Positions 1 through 5,198 of a DNA stretch of 5,198 bases are shown here, in pieces (within the stretch, counting starts at the first letter, position 1; every line of letters begins with the position of its first letter). Source of the DNA: Candidatus Omnitrophota bacterium (GTDB taxonomy: Bacteria > Omnitrophota > Gorgyraeia > Zapsychrales > JANLHA01); NCBI GenBank assembly GCA_024653845.1, contig JANLHA010000355.1:1-5198 (forward strand), given 5' to 3'. The position numbers were made by a program, and so were the translations under genes. The notes beneath the pieces are model-generated. The model saw only the letters and a list, made by a program, of their open reading frames with translations. It had not been told where the DNA came from and did no database searches.

Positions 1-1
1 G

Positions 2-415
2 GAAAGCGTAGAAAGTGATGTCCCGGTTGCGCCTGTTTTAGACAATGCAATGGAGGCCGCACCTGTCGTTGAAACCACCGCTCCAGAGGCCGAAGTTCAA
101 GAAGCTAATGAACCTCAAGACATTGCTAAAAAATATATTGAAGGGAAAATGTCGAACGGAGTTCTTTATATTAAAGATAGCAAAACAAGTGAGTTGCGTC
201 GCTTGGAATTGGTCCAATGGCAGGATGAGGTCATTGCCGTTGGAGACAATCAAGTTGTTTCTGTTCAGTTTAGAGATAAAGAAACCGAAGAGGTTTTGGA
301 CCTTGATGTGGAAATCTCCGCCGGAGAAGTGGTGGACCTTTTGATTCGCCAGGTCAATGGCGTTCCTCGATATCAGTATAATGAGAATCACGAGCGGGTC
401 ACGGTTTCAAATTAA
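2..415 (+). CDS. C-terminal part of an unrecognised acidic protein (5' end outside window)
   Basis: The reading frame is open from the left edge to a TAA at 413-415, giving 137 visible residues. An ATG at 50 is in frame but has no ribosome binding site, and the composition is the same on both sides of it, so it is probably internal and the gene starts before the window. The first 40 or so visible residues are a low-complexity stretch rich in Pro, Ala, Val and Glu, typical of a flexible linker. The remainder looks like a compact beta-rich domain: alternating hydrophobic strands around VLYIKDSKTSELRRLELV, then VVSVQFRDKETEEVLDLDVEI, then VDLLIRQVNGVPRYQYNE. No catalytic motif, transmembrane segment or cysteine is visible. 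A linker-plus-domain layout would suit an envelope or periplasmic protein, but no signal peptide can be seen because the N-terminus is missing. I do not recognise the family. It is separated from the next gene by a probable terminator. Confidence 0.8.
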   Translation, partial: ESVESDVPVAPVLDNAMEAAPVVETTAPEAEVQEANEPQDIAKKYIEGKMSNGVLYIKDSKTSELRRLELVQWQDEVIAVGDNQVVSVQFRDKETEEVLDLDVEISAGEVVDLLIRQVNGVPRYQYNENHERVTVSN

Positions 416-442
416 GAGATAATCAAGTCGATGTAGTTTCTA

Positions 443-470
443 AAGGGCCGTAGAGAAATCTGCGGCCCTT
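443..470 (+). other. Strong stem-loop with GAAA tetraloop
   Basis: Bases 443-454 pair with 459-470 to form a 12-bp stem with one U-G wobble, GC-rich at its base, closed by a four-base GAAA loop, a stable GNRA tetraloop. It lies 27 bases after the stop of the first gene. It is not followed directly by a T run; that comes after a second, smaller hairpin. It probably stabilises the 3' end of the upstream mRNA or forms the first half of a tandem terminator. Confidence 0.75.
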
Positions 471-472
471 GA

Positions 473-495
473 ATGCCACAGGGCATCATTTTTTT
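473..495 (+). terminator. Probable rho-independent terminator of the first gene
   Basis: ATGCC at 473-477 pairs with GGCAT at 482-486 across a four-base loop, and seven T follow at 489-495 after a two-base gap. The stem is short (5 bp), but the strong hairpin ending two bases upstream should help. The position between the first gene and the nuclease promoter fits transcription termination. Confidence 0.65.
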
Positions 496-496
496 C

Positions 497-525
497 TTGT
501 TGCTCCTCGAGCCCTCTGTTAGCAT
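497..525 (+). promoter_or_regulatory. Candidate promoter of the nuclease-helicase unit, possibly leaderless
   Basis: TTGTTG at 497-502 is separated by 17 bases from TAGCAT at 520-525, matching the sigma-70 consensus at 3/6 and 4/6 positions. The ATG of the nuclease begins six bases after the -10 box, so transcription would start at or very near the start codon. There is no Shine-Dalgarno sequence between the box and the ATG, in agreement with a leaderless mRNA. The hexamer matches are modest and the call rests mainly on position. Confidence 0.4.
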
Positions 526-531
526 AGGTTC

Positions 532-1818
532 ATGCGTTTTTATGCCGACCTGCATCTTCATTCCCACTATTCCCGCGCGACGAGTAAAAATCTCAATTTA
601 GAATATTTAGCGCTTTGGGCTCAGCTCAAAGGCATTCAGGTTGTGGGGACGGGCGATTTTACGCACCCTTCTTGGATGAAAGAGCTCAAAGAAAAGTTGG
701 AACCGGCCGAAGAGGGATTGTTTCGTTTGAAAGACCAATATGCCAAGGCAACCGAGCGCGAGCTGCCGGCCGCTTGCAAGGGCGAGGTCCGTTTTCTTCT
801 CACCGTCGAGATTTCGAATATTTATAAAAGATTGGACAAGGTTCGTAAGGTTCATAATTTGGTTTTTGCTCCGCATTTTGCTGCGGCAGAGAAAACACAG
901 AAAGAGTTAGGTGACATTGGAAATATCAGCTCTGACGGGCGGCCTATTCTGGGCTTGGATTCGCGCGACTTGTTAGAAATTGTGCTCGAATCCGATCCGA
1001 TGGGCTTCTTGATCCCCGCGCATATTTGGACACCATGGTTTTCGGCGTTGGGGTCGAAGGGCGGATTTGATCGGATGGAAGATTGCTTTGGCGATTTGAC
1101 CAAACACGTTTTTGCCGTCGAAACAGGGCTCTCGTCGGATCCGTTGATGAACTGGCGGTTGAGCCAGCTGGATCCTTATGTTTTGGTTTCGTTTGGTGAT
1201 GCGCATTCGCCGCCGAAGCTTGCACGTGAAGCGACGATTTTTGATACCGAGCTTTCATATCCGGCGATTTATCGGGCGTTATCGGACCGTAAAGATAAAG
1301 GCCTTATTGGAACTGTTGAATTTTTCCCTGAAGAGGGCAAATATCATTATGATGGCCATCGGCTCTGCAAAACCCGTCTTCATCCTAAAGAAACTATAAA
1401 GAACAATGGATTGTGCCCGGTTTGCGGAAAATCGGTTGTCGTCGGAGTGATGGCCCGTGTGGAAGAGTTGGCCGATCATCCCGAAGGACGCAAATCTCCC
1501 AATTGGCGACCGTATCAGAATTTGATTCCCTTGCCAGAAATCATCGCTGAGGCTAAGGGGATGGGAGTCAATAGCGGAGCTGTCCAAATGGCCTTCACAG
1601 AAATTTTGAATAAATTGGGTAACGAACTTTTCATTTTGCAAGAGGCATCGATTCAAGACATCAAACGCGCTGCAGGCAGCCTTGTTGCCGAAGCCATCCA
1701 GCGCTCACGGGAAGGGAAAGTCAACATTGAACCAGGGTATGATGGCGAGTATGGGCATATCACCATTTTCTCATCGGAAGAACGCGAGAGCAGCGAAGAC
1801 CAGATGGTTTTATTCTAA
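532..1818 (+). CDS. endoQ: EndoQ-family PHP-domain endonuclease (deaminated-base repair)
   Basis: The 428-residue protein has the full architecture of endonuclease Q, related to Bacillus YqxK. Characterised members nick DNA 5' to deaminated bases (uracil, hypoxanthine, xanthine) and abasic sites. The PHP metal-binding domain opens at once with DLHLHSHYSRATSKN (H8, H10), followed by GTGDFTHP (D42, H45), TVEIS (E93), VHNLVFAPH (H108, H115), PAHIWTPWFS (H164), VETGLSSDP (E197) and GDAHSP (D223, H225), so the expected catalytic metal ligands are present. A zinc-finger-like segment follows with C279, then CPVCGK (C295, C298), and His276 or His284 as a possible fourth ligand. The C-terminal part runs through RVEELAD and LIPLPEII to an end reading SEDQMVLF, which resembles a sliding-clamp binding motif. 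The start is chosen because the PHP motif must lie at the extreme N-terminus. The next gene begins directly after the stop codon. Some databases label such proteins 'DNA helicase UvrD', which is misleading because this protein has no helicase motifs. Confidence 0.93.
   Translation: MRFYADLHLHSHYSRATSKNLNLEYLALWAQLKGIQVVGTGDFTHPSWMKELKEKLEPAEEGLFRLKDQYAKATERELPAACKGEVRFLLTVEISNIYKRLDKVRKVHNLVFAPHFAAAEKTQKELGDIGNISSDGRPILGLDSRDLLEIVLESDPMGFLIPAHIWTPWFSALGSKGGFDRMEDCFGDLTKHVFAVETGLSSDPLMNWRLSQLDPYVLVSFGDAHSPPKLAREATIFDTELSYPAIYRALSDRKDKGLIGTVEFFPEEGKYHYDGHRLCKTRLHPKETIKNNGLCPVCGKSVVVGVMARVEELADHPEGRKSPNWRPYQNLIPLPEIIAEAKGMGVNSGAVQMAFTEILNKLGNELFILQEASIQDIKRAAGSLVAEAIQRSREGKVNIEPGYDGEYGHITIFSSEERESSEDQMVLF
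1801..1815 (+). other. C-terminal QMVLF, predicted beta-clamp binding motif of the nuclease
   Basis: Residues 424-428 of the nuclease, the very last five, read QMVLF. This fits the eubacterial clamp-binding pentapeptide (consensus QL[SD]LF, minimal QxxLF). It sits at the end of a charged, probably disordered tail, which is the usual place for such motifs. The helicase encoded next ends almost identically. Confidence 0.65.
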
Positions 1819-3342
1819 ATGGCAGATTTGAACTCTTCCCAGCATCAAGCCGTTCATCATTCGGGGCAACATCTTTTGATTGTTGCCGGTCCCGGCACAG
1901 GGAAAACGCATACCCTTACCCAACGCATCCTGCATTTTTCTCAGCGCTTGAAAGATCAAGAGCGAATTCTAGCGATCACCTTTACCAATAAAGCCGCTCA
2001 TGAAATGCGAGAGCGTGTTTCGTCACAGTTTCCGCAATGGCAAGATCGGATTGTGATTGGAACATTTCATTATTTTGGGCTTTCGCTTTTGCGACAATAC
2101 GCTCAAAGAATCGGTATTTCTGAAAATTTTAAAATTGCGGCTCCAGAAGATATCGCTGAAGGCATCAAGGAAATCTGGCCGCAATGGAAGGCTAGCCAAC
2201 GATCTGAAATTTTAGAACAGGCTTCGAGATGGAAATCGGTTGAATTTCAGAATTCTCCATCGGAAGAGGTAAGACAGTATCAAGAATGTTTACAAAAAAA
2301 GGGATGGTTGGATTTTGACGATCTTTTGCTCAATCCGGTCAATTTATTGAAAGAATGTGAGGATGTCCGAAAAGAAATTCAGCAACGATATCGATTCATT
2401 TTCGTCGATGAGTATCAGGATATCAGCCCGATTCAACATCAATTTTTGAAGTTGCTTGTAGGGCCAGAAAGCCATCTGACGGCGATCGGTGATCCCAATC
2501 AGGCGATTTATGGATTCCGAGGAGCGGATGTCAAGTTTTTTGAAAGCTTTACAGAAGATTTCCCCGGCGCACAGGCGACATCCTTATCAGAGAATTATCG
2601 ATCCAGCCCGAATTTATTATCAGCGTCGAGTCAGATCATGGCCCAAGGACGAAGTTTGCATGTCCCTGAATTGACCGCCAAGATTTATACCGAAGGCCGT
2701 TTGGTGATTCACGAGACTCCGACGGATAAAGCCGAAGCCGAATATGTTGTTCATCAAATCGAGAAAATGGTGGGGGGAACGAGCATGTTCTCTCATGATT
2801 CGGGCCGGGCCGAAATCAGTGATAGCGCTGCACGCAGTTTCCATGACATCGTGGTGTTGTATCGTTTGAAAGCTCAACGCCGCTGCTTAGAAGAGGCGTT
2901 GAATCGCAGTGGAATCCCCTATCGTGTCACTGAGCAGATCAATGGAAATCCAGAAGATTTGGTCGATCCTTTTTCTTTTCGTCAATTTCGTGAAGGTGAT
3001 AATGCGGAGAAAGTTTCTCTGATGACCATCCATGCGTCCAAAGGATTGGAATTCTCAGTTGTTTTCATTGTGGGGTGTGAGGAGGGCTTGATTCCACTTG
3101 ATATCGCAGGGATGGAATCAGATCGCGAAGAAGAACGGCGATTATTTTATGTGGGAATGACGCGGGCGAAGGAACAGCTGTTTTTGACACGATCTGGACG
3201 ACGGTTTCTCTATGGCAAGTCTTATGAAAATGCAGCGTCACCCTTTTTGGCTGATATTAAAGAAGAGTTGAAGGAATACGAAAAATTACAGCAGCTCAAA
3301 CGCAAGAAGCGTAACGAAGATCAGATGAGTTTGTTTTCGTAA
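1819..3342 (+). CDS. Short UvrD/PcrA-like superfamily 1 DNA helicase
   Basis: This is a 507-residue ATP-dependent 3'-5' DNA helicase of the UvrD/Rep type with all core motifs in order: Q motif LNSSQHQAV (4-12), Walker A AGPGTGKT (23-30), Ia ITFTNKAAHEMRER (53-66), Ib GTFHYFG (81-87), DEAD-like VDEYQD (196-201), III GDPNQAIYGFRG (224-235), IV SENYRSS (257-263), V TIHASKGLEF (403-412) and VI RRLFYVGMTRAK (440-451). It is much shorter than UvrD, PcrA or Rep (about 650-750 residues). The interval between motifs IV and V is only about 140 residues, so the 2B subdomain appears almost absent. The basic tail (KRKKR at 494-498) ends in DQMSLFS, a probable sliding-clamp binding motif. Its ATG abuts the TAA of the nuclease gene and no good Shine-Dalgarno is visible, so translation is probably coupled. 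Partnership with the nuclease in excision of damaged DNA is inferred from this arrangement and the shared tail. Confidence 0.95.
   Translation: MADLNSSQHQAVHHSGQHLLIVAGPGTGKTHTLTQRILHFSQRLKDQERILAITFTNKAAHEMRERVSSQFPQWQDRIVIGTFHYFGLSLLRQYAQRIGISENFKIAAPEDIAEGIKEIWPQWKASQRSEILEQASRWKSVEFQNSPSEEVRQYQECLQKKGWLDFDDLLLNPVNLLKECEDVRKEIQQRYRFIFVDEYQDISPIQHQFLKLLVGPESHLTAIGDPNQAIYGFRGADVKFFESFTEDFPGAQATSLSENYRSSPNLLSASSQIMAQGRSLHVPELTAKIYTEGRLVIHETPTDKAEAEYVVHQIEKMVGGTSMFSHDSGRAEISDSAARSFHDIVVLYRLKAQRRCLEEALNRSGIPYRVTEQINGNPEDLVDPFSFRQFREGDNAEKVSLMTIHASKGLEFSVVFIVGCEEGLIPLDIAGMESDREEERRLFYVGMTRAKEQLFLTRSGRRFLYGKSYENAASPFLADIKEELKEYEKLQQLKRKKRNEDQMSLFS
3322..3336 (+). other. C-terminal QMSLF, predicted beta-clamp binding motif of the helicase
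   Basis: Residues 502-506, just before the final Ser507, read QMSLF and match the QL[SD]LF clamp-binding consensus except for Met in place of Leu at the second position. The motif follows a basic, probably flexible tail. It mirrors the DQMVLF end of the neighbouring nuclease. Confidence 0.7.
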
Positions 3343-3345
3343 AAG

Positions 3346-3461
3346 TACAGGTCAACTGAGACAACCCATTCGTTCACACGAACACCGTCTTGACTTGAAT
3401 GGAAAACCTGTTTGAAGATGGTGTCCGGAGTTTACTCATGGATTGCCTCAGTTGACCTGTA
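3346..3461 (+). repeat. 116-bp inverted-repeat element, MITE-like, with TA borders
   Basis: TACAGGTCAACTGAG at 3346-3360 is perfectly complementary to 3447-3461. The pairing continues to 3369 and 3438 with only two mismatches, so 22 of 24 positions pair. Inside, 3382-3391 pairs with 3415-3424 (10 pairs, one G-U on the + strand), and a small GTTC-ACAC-GAAC hairpin lies at 3372-3383. The arms end in TA on both sides, compatible with a TA target-site duplication as made by IS630/Tc1-mariner transposases, although TA is also simply the end of the palindrome. No coding capacity is apparent. The element starts three bases after the helicase stop, between convergent genes. It could be a non-autonomous transposable element, a REP-like palindromic repeat or a structured RNA or terminator; the sequence of one copy cannot decide. 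Confidence 0.7.
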
Positions 3462-3504
3462 AATTTTATATTGTCACCCAAAATAATTTCTGAGTGAACT
3501 CTGA

Positions 3505-3547
3505 GGCCCGTTTACAATTTATATTTGATTCAAGAAAAAAACGGGTC
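3505..3547. repeat. Inverted repeat in the convergent intergenic gap, role unclear
   Basis: GGCCCGTTT at 3505-3513 can pair with AAACGGGTC at 3539-3547 (8 of 9 Watson-Crick, one G-U on the + strand) around a 25-base AT-rich loop. Read on the minus strand, downstream of metF, the repeat includes seven T (A at 3535-3541), but the T run is inside the structure rather than after it, so this is not a classic terminator. It may still contribute to ending metF transcription. Confidence 0.3.
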
Positions 3548-3582
3548 GATTGTGAGCGAAGGAGTTATTTTGGATGACAAAC

Positions 3583-4455
3583 TTAAGATTTTCGAACTTC
3601 TTTAAGAATGGTGGTTACGGGTTCGTATTTATTGAGGCAGTAGAAGTGAAAGCCAGGAGCCCCCATCTTGAGCAATTCCTGACATTGACGGATGGCGAAT
3701 TGAATTCCCTCTTCGTGGACTTTTTCTTTATCTGCTTGGATGGGCTCAAAAATCTTTTTAACCCCGTCAGTCACGGTGGCTCCACACATATTGCAGAATT
3801 TGATAAGTCCTTGATAATCGGTGATCGGCAGGATTCCAGGGATCACGCGAGCGGTCACTCCCAATCGACGTAAACGGCTGACATAACTTGCATAATCTTG
3901 GTTATCGAAGAAAAGCTGAGTGATCACAAAATCCGCGCCGCTGTCCATTTTGGTTTTGAGATATTTGGCGTCTAATTCGCGGTCTCGGCAGAGAACGTGC
4001 CCTTCCGGAAAACCAGCCACCGCAATTCCAAAATGATCACCAAAATGTCGACGGATGAAAGCGCACAGCTCAGAACTGTATTGAAAATTTTCAGGCCCCG
4101 GCGTCCAGTTGGGCTGATCTTTGGGCGGATCACCCCGTAAAGCCAGAATATTTTCAATCCCATGGCGTTTCATCTCTTCTAAAATATTCTTAATTTCGTC
4201 TTTGGTATGGCAAACGCATGTCAAATGGGCAACGCCTGGAATATGATGCTGTTTTTGGATATGCTCGACGATTTCCAAGGTTTTATCCCGACTTCCGCCC
4301 CCTGCTCCATATGTACAGGTCATGAAATCCGGCTTAAGCTCTGCGAGTTGGGCGATGGTTGAAAGCAATTTTTGATAAGATTCCGGCGTTTTTGGGGGGA
4401 AAAATTCAAAGGAATAGGTGAGCGATTTTTTGGGAAATAAGTTTTTAATTTTCAT
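3583..4455 (-). CDS. metF: 5,10-methylenetetrahydrofolate reductase
   Basis: This 290-residue cytoplasmic flavoprotein should reduce 5,10-methylene-THF to 5-methyl-THF, the methyl donor for methionine synthesis; in acetogenic organisms the same family also serves the Wood-Ljungdahl pathway. Family landmarks are clear along the TIM barrel: YSFEFFPPKT (catalytic Glu17), TCTYGAGGGSRDKT (46-59), AHLTCV (76-81), ILALRGDPP (Asp109, which contacts FAD and folate in the family), GFPEGH (148-153), DSGADFVITQLFFDN (171-185), IPGILPI (205-211) and the C-terminal GAPGFHFYCLN. The length is close to Escherichia coli MetF (296). A longer frame reaching an ATG at 4518 is rejected because the family begins near MKIKNLF and the extension would run through the promoter -10 box. 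The Shine-Dalgarno is weak. The gene faces the helicase and is divergent from the carbamoyltransferase. No SAM riboswitch fits the roughly 45-base leader. Confidence 0.96.
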   Translation of the reverse strand: MKIKNLFPKKSLTYSFEFFPPKTPESYQKLLSTIAQLAELKPDFMTCTYGAGGGSRDKTLEIVEHIQKQHHIPGVAHLTCVCHTKDEIKNILEEMKRHGIENILALRGDPPKDQPNWTPGPENFQYSSELCAFIRRHFGDHFGIAVAGFPEGHVLCRDRELDAKYLKTKMDSGADFVITQLFFDNQDYASYVSRLRRLGVTARVIPGILPITDYQGLIKFCNMCGATVTDGVKKIFEPIQADKEKVHEEGIQFAIRQCQELLKMGAPGFHFYCLNKYEPVTTILKEVRKS

Positions 4456-4506
4456 GATACAGATTCTCAATAAGATGTGACAAAATCTTAGGATCAAATT
4501 TGGTGC

Positions 4507-4534
4507 ATTATAGCACAATTTATATTAGAATGAA
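4507..4534 (-). promoter_or_regulatory. metF promoter with perfect extended -10
   Basis: On the minus strand, TATAAT at 4512-4507 is preceded by TGC (4515-4513), giving a perfect extended -10 (TGnTATAAT). A weak -35 candidate, TTCATT at 4534-4529, lies 16 bases upstream. Transcription would start near 4500 and leave a leader of about 45 bases before the metF ATG. The -10 box is flanked by the inverted repeat GTGC/GCAC, which could be a regulator site or chance. Confidence 0.7.
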
Positions 4535-4552
4535 CCCTCTTAGGAACTTTTT

Positions 4553-4559
4553 AGAAGGA
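4553..4559 (+). promoter_or_regulatory. Shine-Dalgarno-like AGAAGGA upstream of the carbamoyltransferase
   Basis: AGAAGGA is a good match to the Shine-Dalgarno sequence. It is seven bases before an in-frame TTG at 4567 but 22 bases before the ATG at 4582 expected from the protein family. If it is used, the protein would start MKDGAMYILGL instead of MYILGL. Confidence 0.5.
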
Positions 4560-4581
4560 CTGAGTTTTGAAAGATGGTGCC

Positions 4582-5198
4582 ATGTATATTTTAGGATTGA
4601 GCAGCTACGCTCATGAAGCCTCTTGTTCTCTAATCAAGAATGGTGAGATTCGAGTCGTCCTGGAAGAAGAACGGCTTAATCGGGAAAAACACACCTGGAA
4701 GTTTCCCAAGAATGCCATCGCTCAGTGTCTTAAGCAGGAAGGCATCACCATTCATGACATCGATCACTTCACCTTCTTTTGGGTCCCTTATCGGGAAATC
4801 ACCCAGAATATTGGCCATATCCTCAAATTTTTTCCTTATAGTCTTAATCTCTTGAAAGCCCAGTCGGGGAGTGATGCTCTGTCTTTTGTTCCTCGAGTCA
4901 AGGCGATGGGAGAGGTTGGAAAAGAGATTCAGAAGCAGTTTGGTCTCCCCAAGACCCCGCACGTTCATTTCATTGAACATCATTTGGCTCATGCCGCGAG
5001 TTGTTTTTTCCCTTCCAGCTTTGAAGAAGCGGCCATTTTGACCGTTGATGGTCGGGGGGAATCCACAAGCACAATGTTTTCCGTCGGGAAAGGAACACGG
5101 ATTGAAAAAATCAAGGAGATCAATGTCCCGCATTCATTGGGCCACTTGTATGCAGCCATGACGAGCTATTTGGGGTTTCGACCATTTTTTGATGAGTG
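4582..5198 (+). CDS. NodU/CmcH-family carbamoyltransferase, N-terminal part (runs off right edge)
   Basis: The first 205 residues are visible and the frame is still open at the edge; full-length family members are usually about 550-620 residues. The family transfers a carbamoyl group from carbamoyl phosphate, through carbamoyl adenylate, to a hydroxyl of a sugar or secondary metabolite (NodU for Nod factors, CmcH for cephamycin, TobZ for tobramycin). Visible hallmarks are the MYILGLSSYAHEASCSLI start, LEEERLNREKH (27-37), the metal-binding EHHLAHAASCFF (132-143; H133, H134, H137), ILTVDGRGESTS (152-163), SLGHLYAAMTSYLGF (185-199) and the beginning of the FFDE segment. Position 12 is Glu where many relatives have Asp (HD). 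The ATG at 4582 is chosen by family alignment; a TTG at 4567 has the better Shine-Dalgarno and adds five residues. The gene is divergent from metF. The acceptor substrate cannot be told without the neighbouring genes; surface glycan or natural-product modification is the usual setting. Confidence 0.9.
   Translation, partial: MYILGLSSYAHEASCSLIKNGEIRVVLEEERLNREKHTWKFPKNAIAQCLKQEGITIHDIDHFTFFWVPYREITQNIGHILKFFPYSLNLLKAQSGSDALSFVPRVKAMGEVGKEIQKQFGLPKTPHVHFIEHHLAHAASCFFPSSFEEAAILTVDGRGESTSTMFSVGKGTRIEKIKEINVPHSLGHLYAAMTSYLGFRPFFDE

Noticed and set aside
50..52. ATG at 50 as the true start of the first gene
   Set aside because: There is no ribosome binding site, and the same acidic Pro/Ala-rich composition continues upstream in frame to the window edge, so the gene most likely starts outside.
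3346..3461. Element as a simple rho-independent terminator of the helicase gene
   Set aside because: The loop between the arms is far too long and no proper T tract follows on the + strand, so a repeat element is the better description, although it could still affect the transcript end.
3574..3873. Open frame on the + strand with an AAGGAG nine bases before its ATG, antisense to the end of metF
   Set aside because: It lies almost wholly inside metF, whose protein is unmistakable. The translation has no recognisable motif, and the Shine-Dalgarno match is probably chance in the short convergent gap.
4456..4500. SAM or other methionine-related riboswitch ahead of metF
   Set aside because: The predicted leader is only about 45 bases, with no suitable stems and no terminator.
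4456..4518. N-terminal extension of metF by 21 residues from an ATG at 4518
   Set aside because: The extension is not family-like and would run across the perfect extended -10 box. The family-consistent start is at 4455.
4630..5133. Long open frame on the minus strand opposite the carbamoyltransferase
   Set aside because: The plus-strand frame carries continuous family motifs. The minus-strand translation has none and is a shadow.

Overview
The window is about 5.2 kb of densely packed bacterial DNA with moderate GC and gaps of roughly 110-240 bases. It looks chromosomal. No rRNA, tRNA, CRISPR array, phage gene or plasmid gene was seen. The species cannot be named. Weak Shine-Dalgarno usage, an EndoQ-type repair nuclease beside a UvrD-like helicase, and a NodU/CmcH carbamoyltransferase would suit an uncultivated or environmental phylum such as Omnitrophota, but that is only a guess.

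Layout. (1) Bases 2-415 (+) are the 3' end of an unrecognised acidic protein, followed by two stem-loops, the second with a run of seven T. (2) Bases 532-3342 (+) are a tight two-gene unit: an EndoQ-family PHP-domain endonuclease, then a short UvrD/PcrA-type superfamily 1 helicase whose ATG directly follows the nuclease stop codon. (3) Bases 3346-3461 form a 116-bp element with perfect 15-bp terminal inverted repeats bounded by TA, resembling a MITE, in the gap between convergent genes. (4) Bases 3583-4455 (-) encode 5,10-methylenetetrahydrofolate reductase (metF), with a clear extended -10 promoter upstream. (5) From base 4582 (+) to the right edge lies the N-terminal part of a NodU/CmcH-type carbamoyltransferase, divergent from metF.

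How the genes relate. The nuclease and helicase almost certainly work together in repair of damaged DNA: the nuclease would nick beside deaminated bases and the helicase would unwind from the nick. Both proteins end in nearly the same tail, DQMVLF and DQMSLF-S, which matches the bacterial sliding-clamp binding motif (QxxLF). This suggests both are recruited by the DnaN clamp, and it is the most notable observation here. The helicase also appears to lack the autoinhibitory 2B subdomain. metF serves one-carbon and methionine metabolism, and the carbamoyltransferase probably modifies a sugar or secondary metabolite; no functional link to the repair pair is evident.
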